The position numbers and the translations under genes were made by a program. A stretch of 64,000 nt of DNA, taken from positions 2,851,001 to 2,915,000 of the forward strand of contig NZ_CP014616.1 of the NCBI RefSeq assembly GCF_001590685.1, read 5' to 3'. Position 1 is the first letter of the stretch. Each line of letters begins with the position of its first letter. The notes under the pieces were generated by a model. It saw only the letters and a program-made list of their open reading frames with translations. It was not told the DNA's origin and ran no database searches. Shown one piece after another: positions 54,829-63,773 of this stretch. The stretch is from Sporosarcina psychrophila. Its GTDB lineage: Bacteria > Bacillota > Bacilli > Bacillales_A > Planococcaceae.

Positions 54829-55375
54829 TTGAGTTTCCTATATAAGATTTTCTCTCTAGAGGAACTCTTATATTGAATATTACATGGGGCTACAAACCAC
54901 AATGGTTTGTAGCTCCTTCCTTATGTTGATAAACCAATGTTTCGATATCTAAACGGATTAGCGAGGAATACATTAACTAATTGGTTCACCTATAGACACG
55001 CTATTATCCTTCATAGTGTAAGTTGCAGTAAAATCGAAAGAAAAGTTTATTCTAGAGTGACACTTATTTGTATACGACAAAAAAACGCTGAACTATTCAG
55101 GTTCAACGTTTTGGATGCATTTCAATATCACCGGCTTAGAAACTGGTGGTTCTTAATTCGCTTGACACTTTCTCTGGCAGTCCGCACTTTTAGACCCTAG
55201 CCCTTTTTCATCATAGAATTCGGCTTAATCTTCAGCATTACCACCTTGTACCTCAGCCCAGAAACTAAAAATATGGAATGTGGTAACAATTCTCTGACCT
55301 TTTTTGCATCAGATGGATAGGTTGCTCCGACGACTGCAAATTTACAACAAATTAGCATAACAATTAGCTATGCTT
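54829..55375. other. Intergenic region with hairpins, no convincing gene
   Basis: About 550 bases. GCTACAAACC (54889-54898) pairs with GGTTTGTAGC (54904-54913), a likely end structure of the hexapeptide gene without a good T-run. A weaker terminator-like hairpin occurs near 55083-55113 (AACG-TGAAC with GTTCA-CGTT, then TTTT). An 87-codon open frame here lacks a ribosome site and resembles no protein. Confidence 0.45.
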
Positions 55376-56020
55376 TTAAAAATTATTAATGTCATCTATT
55401 ACACTTTTTAAAACCTCAATTGATTCGACTGTGTTATTTTCATATTCCAAGCTATGATTGACATTAGGAATGAGTCTCGCAACTATTTTTGGGTTGTTTG
55501 CCAATTGATTAAACCTTTCCTCGGTATAACAATGATCATTATCTCCGATGAAACATAACCCACTATTAGTACTGCTAACCATTGCATCGAAAACATCATC
55601 CCTTTGAATCAACGGAGTTAACCATACTGCTTTAGCTTCTTCGAAGATATCCCTCCTTAACTCTGAGCTCATAGCAATTGTTCCAAGAGATTTGCCGATT
55701 ATATAAAAGTTTTCATACGAAGTTTCCTTTAAAACAGTATCAATTACTGTTCTCACATCGTATTTAATTGCTTCGCTTAATTCTTCCATACTAAATTCTG
55801 CATAGACTTTATCATTGTATTGATAATTAACTTGCAATACATCAAAGCCTTTATTTAAAAATATATCTGTTGAGTAATGAAACAGAGGACTCCGAATGGT
55901 ATATCCTGCACCCGGAAGAAAGATGGTCAAATTTCCCGAGTTTTCTTCGGCTCTCAACAACGTATAAGAAATATTCATTTCTTTATATCCCTTAACGCTT
56001 TCTGTATTTGTTTTCAACAT
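55376..56020 (-). CDS. Alpha/beta hydrolase
   Basis: A 214-residue cytosolic hydrolase from ATG at 56020 with GGGGGAGA upstream. The fold is supported by NLTIFLPGAGYTIRSPLFHYST (oxyanion region), nucleophile elbow GKSLG, an Asp in IGDNDHCYTEERF, and the C-terminal NVNHSLEYE with catalytic His. It resembles small alpha/beta hydrolases annotated as esterases or dienelactone-hydrolase-like; no substrate can be assigned. Single gene. Confidence 0.7.
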   Translation of the reverse strand: MLKTNTESVKGYKEMNISYTLLRAEENSGNLTIFLPGAGYTIRSPLFHYSTDIFLNKGFDVLQVNYQYNDKVYAEFSMEELSEAIKYDVRTVIDTVLKETSYENFYIIGKSLGTIAMSSELRRDIFEEAKAVWLTPLIQRDDVFDAMVSSTNSGLCFIGDNDHCYTEERFNQLANNPKIVARLIPNVNHSLEYENNTVESIEVLKSVIDDINNF

Positions 56021-56318
56021 TGATATCTCCCCCATTCCTGATCAATTATACATATTGTTCCAAACTAAATATATAAATATTTCAATTTATTAGTCTTTTG
56101 TGTCCGCGTTTTTTTATTCAATTCAACTGCCTTTCAACAATCGAACTACCCCACCATAGAAAATGCAAAAACAAAAATGCACAGCAATAAGTAATCACCA
56201 CCGAAAAAAGTCTTTAAGAATGCTACTTGTCACGGACAAATACATAATACTATTTACATCCACCTTCGTTTTAAACACTTCTTCTCTTACCATTGTCCCC
56301 CATTTTTCTAGCATAAGT

Positions 56319-56741
56319 TTAATTTGATTCTGTTGGTTCTATCTTTCCTTCTAACACATTGCCATGTTCATCATATTTTTTAAAAGTCTTTAATCTACCT
56401 AAAACTCTATATTCAACTACTTTTAAAACGCCATTTTCATAGTACTCTTTTTGTATACCTTCTAATGTATTTTTAGCTAGATATTTAATTTCTTTAACTT
56501 GTCCATTAGGATAAAAATAAAGCATTTCTCCGTTCTTAACCCCTCCCTTAACTACATAGTAATTTGCTAAATCACCATTTTCATAACAGTCATAAATTAT
56601 ACCAGTAAATAAATGTTCATTATCGTCTTGATCATATTCTACTATAAAGGAATCATATTCATCCCCTCCATAACCAAAACTGCTCCCGTATTTTTTACCA
56701 TTTTTCACAACATATTCTTTATCTACTATCTTATCTTCCAA
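56319..56741 (-). CDS. YwqK-type MORN-repeat antitoxin/immunity protein
   Basis: A 140-residue protein built from MORN-like repeats: GIIYDCYENGDLANYYVVKGGVKNGEMLYFYPNGQVKEIKYL, GIQKEYYENGVLKVVEY, FKKYDEHGNV. In B. subtilis ywqK follows the LXG-deaminase toxin gene ywqJ and is treated as its antitoxin. Here it overlaps the end of a YwqJ-like toxin fragment by 11 bases. Cytosolic. Since the toxin is broken, it may be an orphan immunity gene. Confidence 0.75.
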   Translation of the reverse strand: MEDKIVDKEYVVKNGKKYGSSFGYGGDEYDSFIVEYDQDDNEHLFTGIIYDCYENGDLANYYVVKGGVKNGEMLYFYPNGQVKEIKYLAKNTLEGIQKEYYENGVLKVVEYRVLGRLKTFKKYDEHGNVLEGKIEPTESN

Positions 56742-56928
56742 CCTTAGGCACCTCCGATATTACTTCAAATCCGTCTAGTAAATACATACAGCGTGGACAG
56801 AATTTAAACATAATTCCACCAGGTTTAGTCCTATTAATTCCTGTTCTTATCACATTTACATTCAATTCTTCTATTCGAGCATCAAGATTCCTCTTTAGGG
56901 GACTATTTAATTCATTAGCAATTATCAA
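56731..56928 (-). pseudogene. C-terminal fragment of a YwqJ-like deaminase toxin
   Basis: A 65-codon frame, IANELNSPLKRNLDARIEELNVNVIRTG...PGGIMFKFCPRCMYLLDGFEVISEVPK. The CPRC zinc-type motif followed by a YLLDG stretch is what the end of YwqJ-like nucleic-acid deaminases looks like. The upstream HAE/CAE catalytic half is missing. It therefore appears to be what is left of the toxin domain between the LXG part and the YwqK-type partner. Confidence 0.5.
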
Positions 56929-56946
56929 GATTCTATAGTTGTTCGA

Positions 56947-57475
56947 TCAACAAAGTTCTGATTCTATTTTATTCGCATCGAATTCATGCAATTGTGTGAG
57001 CGTATTTTCTCGTTTAATTGTAGCAGTGTGAACGCCTTCCTGCACTTCGTTATAATTGAGATGCGGAAGGGTCAATGATGTCCACAACTCGATTCATGAA
57101 GCTGTTCGCTTCATCCGTTAGACTCTCCGTCAGTTGCGCAATGTTCTTCAACCCACGTTCAATTTCTACGCCTAGGAAATACTCACGAATGAAACCTGAT
57201 GAATCTGGTTCGGGTGCATCAAGGGCAGCGTCCATCTGTTTTAGGACGTATGTAAAACGGCTCTGAAATAGCTTGAAAAACTGAAGGAACGGCAAGTGGC
57301 AATCCGCGTAAAATGTACGAATTGCGTTGCCGCCTTCGCCTTTCAACGAATCTTCCATCGCAACGAGTCCTTGAACCGCTCGATCGATGGTTTCCATTTC
57401 GTTTCCTAGACGATCAAGCATGGTGATGTTCCGATGGAGTCGATTCTTTAATGGATGAACATCAAGTACCTTCAA
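56947..57475 (-). pseudogene. LXG-domain polymorphic toxin, N-terminal part, frameshifted and truncated
   Basis: From TTG at 57475, after a run of G, the frame reads MKVLDVHPLKNRL... with the LXG hallmarks AVQGLVAMEDSLKGEGGNAIRTFYADCHLPFLQFF and PDSSGFIREYFLGVEIERGLKN, and stops at 57050. The domain goes on in another frame (EVQEGVHTATIKRENTLTQLHEFDANKIES) to a stop at 56947, so a frameshift lies near 57050. Everything between this and the deaminase end is deleted. Intact proteins of this type are substrates of type VII secretion systems. Confidence 0.75.
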
Positions 57476-57786
57476 AAAGCATCCCCCCCCGATTATCCGG
57501 CAACAATGACAATTACTTTCAACTGTAGATTTAAAATAAAGATTGATCATTTGTAATAAAGTCCGATAATTTGTAAAAGGTTTGATACAATTGCATTGAC
57601 AAGATGGATTATGACAATTCAACAAACGAGCCATTTTGCGGAATAAGGTTTAGAAATCACAGGGGAAAAAGAGTTAGCATTGGTGAATACTTTGTGTAAC
57701 CTATTTCGAGATTCATGGAAATGATGTTTGGAATGTTTTAGGCCATGTGTAGTAGTGGCTTGTTTTAGGAGAGGAGAGGAAAAAAA
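57476..57786. other. Divergent gap before the LXG relic and the acetyltransferase
   Basis: About 310 bases, with no gene I believe in. The LXG reading frame stays open upstream to 57634, but that extension is Cys-rich and unlike the family. Confidence 0.4.
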
Positions 57787-58308
57787 ATGATTGAATTACG
57801 AAAGATAACCGGGGATAACATAGATGAAGTAATAGCACTTGAAGTTGAAGAAGGCCAGGAAGACTTAATAGAAACTACTAACCTCAGAAGCTTTGCAGAT
57901 GCTCATATGTTGAACGCAGACGGTATACCAGCAACTCCCTTTGCCATTTATGCCGATGAAGTTGCGGTTGGATTTTTGATGTATATTTATGATACGTTGG
58001 ATCATGAATCATTTGAAAATGAAGTTTTTTATGGGAAGAAGAGCTATTTCATTTGGCATATTATGATTGAAAAGAGTTACCAGGGGAAAGGTTATGGCAA
58101 ACTTGCTTTTGAAAAAATGTTGATGGATATTGAAACTACGCCAGATGGAGAAGCAGAATATGTAGCCCTCTTTTATCGAACAAGTAATGTCATAGCTAAA
58201 ACATTATACGCTTCATTTGGTTTCGTAGATACAGGTATCATTCAGGATAATTCGATGTTGGCGATTAAAAATCTAGATGGGAAAATAACAGAATCCTTAG
58301 TAGAATAG
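57787..58308 (+). CDS. GNAT-family N-acetyltransferase, spermidine acetyltransferase-like
   Basis: A 173-residue acetyl-CoA-dependent transferase. It has FAIYADEVAVGFLMYIYD (beta 4), then IWHIMIEKSYQGKGYGKLAFEKML with the Q/R-x-x-G-x-G acetyl-CoA loop as QGKGYG, and TLYASFGFVDTG near the end. It resembles BltD/PaiA-type polyamine acetyltransferases in its start IELRKITGDN and length, but the substrate is inferred. AGGAGAGGA precedes ATG. Confidence 0.8.
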   Translation: MIELRKITGDNIDEVIALEVEEGQEDLIETTNLRSFADAHMLNADGIPATPFAIYADEVAVGFLMYIYDTLDHESFENEVFYGKKSYFIWHIMIEKSYQGKGYGKLAFEKMLMDIETTPDGEAEYVALFYRTSNVIAKTLYASFGFVDTGIIQDNSMLAIKNLDGKITESLVE

Positions 58309-58991
58309 GATCTCCCGCAAAGAAATGTAAGCTATCAACGTCTTGACCCATAGTAGACACAAATATCCAGAAGAGAAATCCGATTTTTTTAACTCTGTCT
58401 TAGCAAAAATATAATATTTATACCGCAATCGGGCCCGATTGTTTTAGAATTACTAGGTAGAAAATGATCATGCTTTATTATAAAAATCGCATAGTATTTC
58501 ACAAAGAATTAACCCGTTTTGATCAATCATTTTTCAAAACGAGTTCTTATCATTTAACTTAAAATATGGATTTTGGGGATATTTCAGATCAATTTTATTC
58601 CAAACCAACATCAACTGCTCCAAATCTCTTTTAGTAGCAAATAATCCCCTAACGATAAACATCCCTCTCCACGCCGCATTCAAAAATCTGATGAATGAAA
58701 ACATTTACCTATTATGTCATACGAATATAAAGAGGAATAATTTTCCCATTTGAGAAAAAACGCTCCATAAGACTTATTTTTTCCGATATTTTCATTACTA
58801 AAGTTACGAAGTCATAAGGCAAGCGCTCTTTATAGCCGAGATGCAGGATTATATAAGAAAAAAATAAAAGCACCGCTAAATGCGATGCTAATTGATACTC
58901 TAAAAGCGTGCCGATGGGGACACCGTTTGATCTGTTAAATGACCTTTTATCAGCCGAAAAGAACCCGTGACTTTGGGCAGCGAGTTACTTT
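58309..58991. other. Intergenic region between the acetyltransferase and paaX
   Basis: About 680 bases. AACCCGTTTTGA (58510-58521) pairs with TCAAAACGAGTT (58534-58545). The paaX terminator lies at 58857-58889, leaving a 100-base 3' untranslated stretch. A minus-strand frame of about 90 codons (58717-58984) lacks a start codon and is not called. Confidence 0.45.
58857..58889 (-). terminator. Terminator of the paaX operon
   Basis: AGCATCGC pairs with GCGGTGCT (one mismatch) around ATTTA, followed by TTTATTTTTTT on the minus strand. Confidence 0.75.
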
Positions 58992-59882
58992 TTAGTTTGT
59001 TAAGTAGTCACTAATAAGCGGGTGGTCATCTGCGTCATACGTTTTATCTTTCCTGCGCATGTCATTGTCTTCTTGGAATACCTGTTCGAAAAAACGGCTT
59101 GCTGATTGAGCGAGCAATTTATAATATTGTTCAAATAACAGAGTAGCGTGATTACCACTCCACACTTCAGGCAGCAGCTCTTTTGGGAGACCTGGATCTG
59201 TAAAGAGAAACTTTCGGTATTCGTGCACAAGATTGGTGCGCTCCACGAAACACTCTGCATCCGTCATTTTACCTTCGTTTATTATACTTTGGTGGACAAT
59301 GTATTTTTTGCTGTACGTCGCAATGAATTCTTGATATTTCCCTTCAATTTCTTGAAGTGGCCAGCTTTTTTCAACGAGCAACTTGTCCGCTTGCGGTCCT
59401 TTGTAGTCACATACAAAGAAATCTACGTAAAACTGAATATCATATTTTTCAATAAGAAGGTTCACTTCTTTTTCGAGATCAATTGGCGAAATCCAGCATC
59501 CATTTGAAAAACTTCCGAATCCGCTCCATAATAACTCTTTTCGAAGTTCATCACGAATTTGTCTTTTTTCTTCCGGAATCGTATACATAAGCATGCGCCA
59601 TTTTCCGTCCCACTCAGTTGGGTTTAATTTGAAAATACGAATTGCCGCTTCTTCAATCCGTGCTTCCCCTCGCACCGTCAAGAAATAATAACTTTTGTTG
59701 CCTTGTTTTTCGGATTGAATCCATCCTTGTTTCATCATTCTTGAGACAGCTACTCGAACCGATTGTTCATTATGACCAAATTCCTTCAATAACCGAATCA
59801 AGCTGCCAATCCATACTTTGTTGCCGTAATGACGGATATAATCACCGTAGATTGTAAAAATCATTGATTGTGTATTTGCCAT
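58992..59882 (-). CDS. paaX: PaaX-family transcriptional repressor
   Basis: A cytosolic regulator of phenylacetate catabolism that responds to phenylacetyl-CoA in known systems. 296 residues from ATG at 59882 (AAAGAGTG upstream) match the family length. The N-terminal winged helix is seen in MIFTIYGDYIRHYGNKVWIGSLIRLLKEFGHNEQSVRVAVSRMMKQGW, followed by the PaaX middle domain (WRMLMYTIPEEKRQIRDELRKELLWSGFGSFSNGCWISP) and C-terminal domain with LVHEYRKFLFTDPGLP. It is the last gene of the operon, 60 bases after the thiolase. Confidence 0.92.
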   Translation of the reverse strand: MANTQSMIFTIYGDYIRHYGNKVWIGSLIRLLKEFGHNEQSVRVAVSRMMKQGWIQSEKQGNKSYYFLTVRGEARIEEAAIRIFKLNPTEWDGKWRMLMYTIPEEKRQIRDELRKELLWSGFGSFSNGCWISPIDLEKEVNLLIEKYDIQFYVDFFVCDYKGPQADKLLVEKSWPLQEIEGKYQEFIATYSKKYIVHQSIINEGKMTDAECFVERTNLVHEYRKFLFTDPGLPKELLPEVWSGNHATLLFEQYYKLLAQSASRFFEQVFQEDNDMRRKDKTYDADDHPLISDYLTN

Positions 59883-59942
59883 GATATTCACTCTTTCTTT
59901 TTTCGTTCCTTATCGATGTATCACGATTCGACAGTTCTTTTA

Positions 59943-61148
59943 TTATTCCGAGACATTCTCAATAATTGCCGCAATTCCTTGGCCTACCCCGATACACATT
60001 GTTGCGAGTCCATATTGAACATTCCGTCTTTTCATTTCATATAAGAGTGTCGTTAAAATTCGGGCACCGCTCGCGCCTAAAGGGTGTCCAAAAGCGATTG
60101 CTCCACCATTGACGTTTACTTTTTCAGCGTCCAACTCTAACTGTCTAATGCACTCGAGTGATTGGGAAGCGAAGGCTTCATTCACTTCGACGAGTCCTAT
60201 ATCATTCATCGTCAATCCCGCACGTACTAGCGCTTTTTTTGAAGCAATAATCGGACCAAGCCCCATGACAGCCGGTTCAAGTCCCGCCGTTGCCCCCGCA
60301 ACATATTTTGCTAAAGGTTTAAGATTTAGTTCCTTCGCCTTTTCGGCACTCATAAGAAGCAATGCACACGCGCCATCATTAACACCTGATGCGTTGCCTG
60401 CTGTAATTGTACCGCCCTCAAATAATGGTTTTAATTGTGCCAGTTTCTCAAGCGTAATGTCCGGCCGCGGATGTTCATCTTGATCTACAGTGATTTCATT
60501 GCCTTTTCTATCCGTATAAACAACCGGAACAATTTCTTTGGAAAATCTGTTAGCTTCTATTGCTGCCTTTGCACGTTGTTGGCTTTCATATGCAAACAAA
60601 TCCTGATTTTCTCGCGTTATCGTGTAACGCTGCGCGACGTTTTCAGCGGTACGCGGCATCGAATCCGTTCCGTACATTTCTTGCAGTTTTTCATTTGTAA
60701 AGCGCCAGCCAATTGTTGTATCTTGTAGTTCCATATTACCTCGTGGATTTGCCTTATCCGGCTTTGCCATAACAAGCGGGGCACGCGTCATACTTTCCGT
60801 TCCGCCTGCAATGTAAATATCACCATCCCCAACTGCAATTGCTCTTGCAGCGTAAATGACAGCGTCTATGCCTGAACCACAAAGACGGTTAATCGTCGTG
60901 CCCCCCACCTCGACTGGAAGACCCGCCAACAAACCTGCCATACGTGCAACATTGCGGTTATCTTCTCCAGCCTGATTGGCGTTTCCGAGAACGACCTCTT
61001 CGATCTGCTCTGCGGGAAGATTTGGATTTCGATCAATAAGTGCCTTAATGACGATTGCACCTAAATCATCTGGACGTACGTCTTTTAACGCGCCATTGTA
61101 CCTGCCAATAGGTGTACGAACAGCGTCTACTATGACTACTTCTCTCAT
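59943..61148 (-). CDS. paaJ: Thiolase, probably 3-oxoadipyl-CoA/3-oxo-5,6-dehydrosuberyl-CoA thiolase
   Basis: A 401-residue biosynthetic-type fold thiolase. The nucleophile Cys is in [13 protein letters not shown], the catalytic His in [16 protein letters not shown] and the second Cys in MCIGVGQG; the NEAF box is EVNEAFASQ. The pattern [31 protein letters not shown] resembles PaaJ/PcaF enzymes. It overlaps the upstream 3-hydroxyacyl-CoA dehydrogenase gene by four bases (ATGA) and precedes paaX, so a role in phenylacetate beta-oxidation is likely. A generic acetyl-CoA acyltransferase is the alternative. Confidence 0.83.
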   Translation of the reverse strand: MREVVIVDAVRTPIGRYNGALKDVRPDDLGAIVIKALIDRNPNLPAEQIEEVVLGNANQAGEDNRNVARMAGLLAGLPVEVGGTTINRLCGSGIDAVIYAARAIAVGDGDIYIAGGTESMTRAPLVMAKPDKANPRGNMELQDTTIGWRFTNEKLQEMYGTDSMPRTAENVAQRYTITRENQDLFAYESQQRAKAAIEANRFSKEIVPVVYTDRKGNEITVDQDEHPRPDITLEKLAQLKPLFEGGTITAGNASGVNDGACALLLMSAEKAKELNLKPLAKYVAGATAGLEPAVMGLGPIIASKKALVRAGLTMNDIGLVEVNEAFASQSLECIRQLELDAEKVNVNGGAIAFGHPLGASGARILTTLLYEMKRRNVQYGLATMCIGVGQGIAAIIENVSE

Positions 61149-62017
61149 TTCGTAATCAACTCTTCTCCATGTGTATAATCGTAGACACCTTTTCCGCTTT
61201 TCCGTCCAAGACGCCCCGCTTTTACGTATTGTTCTAGGAGAGGCGCTGGACGGTACTTTTCTCCAAGCTTGTCATATAAATAGTTCAAGTTGTTCAAACG
61301 TGTGTCAAGACCCACTAAATCCACGAGCTCGAATGGACCCATAGGGTAATTTAAGCCAAGCTTAATTGCTTTATCAATTTCTTCTGCTGTTCCAAGTCCC
61401 TCTTGCAGCATATAAAATGCTTCATTGCCGACAAGCGCACTAATCCGGCTTGTTACAAACCCAGGAAATTCATTAATAACAACCGTTTCTTTTCCCATAT
61501 TGACAGCAACTTGTTTAATCGTCTCTACCGTTTCATCACTCGTTTCCAAGCCCCGGACAATTTCAACAAGAGTCATTTTATGTACGGGATTGAAAAAGTG
61601 CATGGCGATTGTTTTTTCTGGGCGTTTACCGAAAGAAGCAATTTCTGTCGGACTCATCGTCGATGTATTCGTTGCAAAATAACAATGTGCTGGTGCATAT
61701 TCTTCAATCGTTTCAAATACTTGCTTTTTAATGGCAGCCTTTTCAGGAACAGCTTCAATGATTAAATCCGCATTCTCTGCGGCTTTTGCCAAGTCACTTT
61801 CATAATTTAAATTACTATGCGCTTGTTCAGCCTGATTTGCTGATATCTTTCCGCGTGCGAGACCTTTTTCAAAGATACTATCAATTTCTTGTTTCGCATT
61901 TTCCAATGCGGATCCATTGATGTCGACAATTGTAACTTTATATCCGCCAATCGCTCCGACATAGGCTATTCCTCTGCCCATCACACCGGAACCGACAACA
62001 ACTATTCGATTAATCAT
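61145..62017 (-). CDS. paaH: 3-hydroxyacyl-CoA dehydrogenase (PaaH-like)
   Basis: An NAD-dependent L-3-hydroxyacyl-CoA dehydrogenase, 290 residues. Rossmann motif [20 protein letters not shown], then [38 protein letters not shown] with the catalytic His, and Glu-containing [24 protein letters not shown]. The C-terminal domain has [18 protein letters not shown]. It is coupled to the thiolase. In the paa pathway it would oxidise 3-hydroxyadipyl-CoA; a butyryl-type substrate is possible. Confidence 0.85.
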   Translation of the reverse strand: MINRIVVVGSGVMGRGIAYVGAIGGYKVTIVDINGSALENAKQEIDSIFEKGLARGKISANQAEQAHSNLNYESDLAKAAENADLIIEAVPEKAAIKKQVFETIEEYAPAHCYFATNTSTMSPTEIASFGKRPEKTIAMHFFNPVHKMTLVEIVRGLETSDETVETIKQVAVNMGKETVVINEFPGFVTSRISALVGNEAFYMLQEGLGTAEEIDKAIKLGLNYPMGPFELVDLVGLDTRLNNLNYLYDKLGEKYRPAPLLEQYVKAGRLGRKSGKGVYDYTHGEELITK

Positions 62018-62104
62018 AAGTGATCCTCCTTTTTATGATGAAAGAATACGGACAGGAGATCATACATCCCTGTCCGTCGTTTTTAAAAAGATAAGAAAAC
62101 ATTA

Positions 62105-62240
62105 GTTTTTCAATTTGGAGCAGTGTCTAGCTCCACGCGCCACCCCCTTGGTCATAAGCAATCCAGCTATGTGGCAAAGAGCGCCACGTCACTAGATCGT
62201 CTTATGCCTGTCGCGTCTTGCGGGCGCCTTTCGCTTTTCT
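62105..62240 (+). repeat. Full-length dispersed intergenic repeat (CTAGCTCC...GGGCGCC type)
   Basis: A GC-rich block with TTTGGAGCAGTGTCTAGCTC at the left and GGGCGCCTTTCGC at the right; inner complementary arms include CAAAGAGCGCC and a GTCATAAGC/TCTTATGCC pair. I recall similar blocks between genes in many Bacillaceae. A truncated copy lies at 18296-18335. It separates the aldehyde dehydrogenase from the downstream thiolase pair. Confidence 0.6.
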
Positions 62241-63758
62241 TTATAGTCCAAATGGATTTACTGGACGACTGCCAAAGTACGACATAATGCTTTTTGTTTC
62301 AGTGTAAAGATCAAGCGATCCGATTGCTAGCTCACGGCCAAATCCGGATTGTTTATAGCCACCGAATGGTGTACCTGGGAATGCAGAGAATGGCGTGTTG
62401 ATCATAACGATTCCCGCTTGAATTTGGTTCGCAACACGTGTTGTAGTTGCAGTATTTGTTGACCAAATAGAAGAAGCTAGCCCAAAATCTGAGTCATTTG
62501 CTAATGCAATTGCCTCTTTTTCGTTTTTAAACTTCGATACAACGACAACTGGTCCAAAGATTTCTTCACGAACAACTTTCATGTCTTGTGTTACGTTTCC
62601 GATTATTGTCGGCGCATACCAAAATCCGTTTTCAAAGCCTTCTGGTTTTAATTCTTTACCACCAGTAAGGATTTCAGCACCTTCATCAATTGCAGATTGA
62701 ACATACATTTTCACTGTGTCCAACTGGCACTGATCGATAACTGCGCCCATATGTGTTCCTTTATCAAATGGATCCCCAATTACAAGTTTTTCTGTTTTAG
62801 CAATAAATTTCTCAACGAACTCATCGTACACATTTTCATGAATATAGATGCGTGTACGCGCATCACACGATTGACCTGAGTTATTGAAAGCTCCGTAGAG
62901 TGAACCATCAACTGCTGCTTCAATATCTGCATCTTCAAAAACAAGGCTTGGGGATTTTCCACCAAGTTCTAGTGTTACGCGTTTTACTGTTCCTGCTGCT
63001 TTTGCCATAATGTCTTTTCCAATTGGTGTAGAACCCGTGAATGCAACTTTATTCACTAGTTCATGTTCTACCAAGTAATTACCGATTTCAGATCCAGATC
63101 CTGGCAAAATGTTAACGACGCCTGCTGGAACCCCTGCTTCGTAGCAAATTTCTCCAAGAATAATAGCTGTAAGTGGCGTGAGAGACGCTGGCTTAATAAC
63201 GACGGAGCACCCTGCTGCAATAGCTGGAGCAATCTTCCAAGCAGCCATCATAAGTGGATAGTTCCACGGAATAATTTGCGCGCATACACCAAGTGGTTCT
63301 TTTTCTGTGTAATTATGGAATTGACCAGGTACATTATTCACAGAACCCCCATGTCCAACAATAGCGCCCGCATAAAATTCAAAGTCTTCAATGGCTTGTG
63401 AAATCTGCCCTTTAGCAGCTGCAAGTGATTTACCCGTATTCAAAATTTCTAGTTCTACAAGTTCATTAAAGCGTGAACCCATAATTGCTGCAATTTTGTT
63501 TAGTACACGTGCACGCCGTCCTGCAGGAGTTATTTTCCATTTGCCATTATCAAATGAATCCCTGGCAGCTTGAACAGCTTTTTCAGCGTCTTCTTTGGTT
63601 GCTTTCGCTACTTCAGCAAGTAGTTCACCCGTCGCCGGATTATAAATCTTTGTGCGCTCGCCACTGCTACTTTCGACTTGTTCACCGTTGATAAAAAGTT
63701 TATAGAAATCACGCTTTATCGTTTCTTGTTCGATTTCGATTTCATGGGTTTTTGTCAT
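62241..63758 (-). CDS. Aldehyde dehydrogenase of the phenylacetate region
   Basis: A 505-residue NAD(P)-dependent aldehyde dehydrogenase. IIPWNYPLMMAAWKIAPAIAAGCSVVIKPAS, KVAFTGSTPIGKDIM, TLELGGKSPSLVFED (Glu base), NNSGQSCDARTRIYI (catalytic Cys) and EEIFGPVVVV are all present. Set between an enoyl-CoA hydratase and paaH/paaJ-like genes, it may oxidise phenylacetaldehyde or do the semialdehyde step that the PaaZ dehydrogenase domain does elsewhere. Neither can be shown from sequence. ATG start, 15 bases after the hydratase. Confidence 0.85.
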   Translation of the reverse strand: MTKTHEIEIEQETIKRDFYKLFINGEQVESSSGERTKIYNPATGELLAEVAKATKEDAEKAVQAARDSFDNGKWKITPAGRRARVLNKIAAIMGSRFNELVELEILNTGKSLAAAKGQISQAIEDFEFYAGAIVGHGGSVNNVPGQFHNYTEKEPLGVCAQIIPWNYPLMMAAWKIAPAIAAGCSVVIKPASLTPLTAIILGEICYEAGVPAGVVNILPGSGSEIGNYLVEHELVNKVAFTGSTPIGKDIMAKAAGTVKRVTLELGGKSPSLVFEDADIEAAVDGSLYGAFNNSGQSCDARTRIYIHENVYDEFVEKFIAKTEKLVIGDPFDKGTHMGAVIDQCQLDTVKMYVQSAIDEGAEILTGGKELKPEGFENGFWYAPTIIGNVTQDMKVVREEIFGPVVVVSKFKNEKEAIALANDSDFGLASSIWSTNTATTTRVANQIQAGIVMINTPFSAFPGTPFGGYKQSGFGRELAIGSLDLYTETKSIMSYFGSRPVNPFGL

Positions 63759-63773
63759 ATGGTTTACTTCCCC

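Noticed and set aside
54937..55200. 87-codon plus-strand frame
   Set aside because: No ribosome site, unusual composition, crosses a terminator-like hairpin; no resemblance to any family.
58717..58984. Minus-strand open frame of about 90 codons after paaX
   Set aside because: No usable start codon near its beginning, and it spans the paaX terminator; likely chance.
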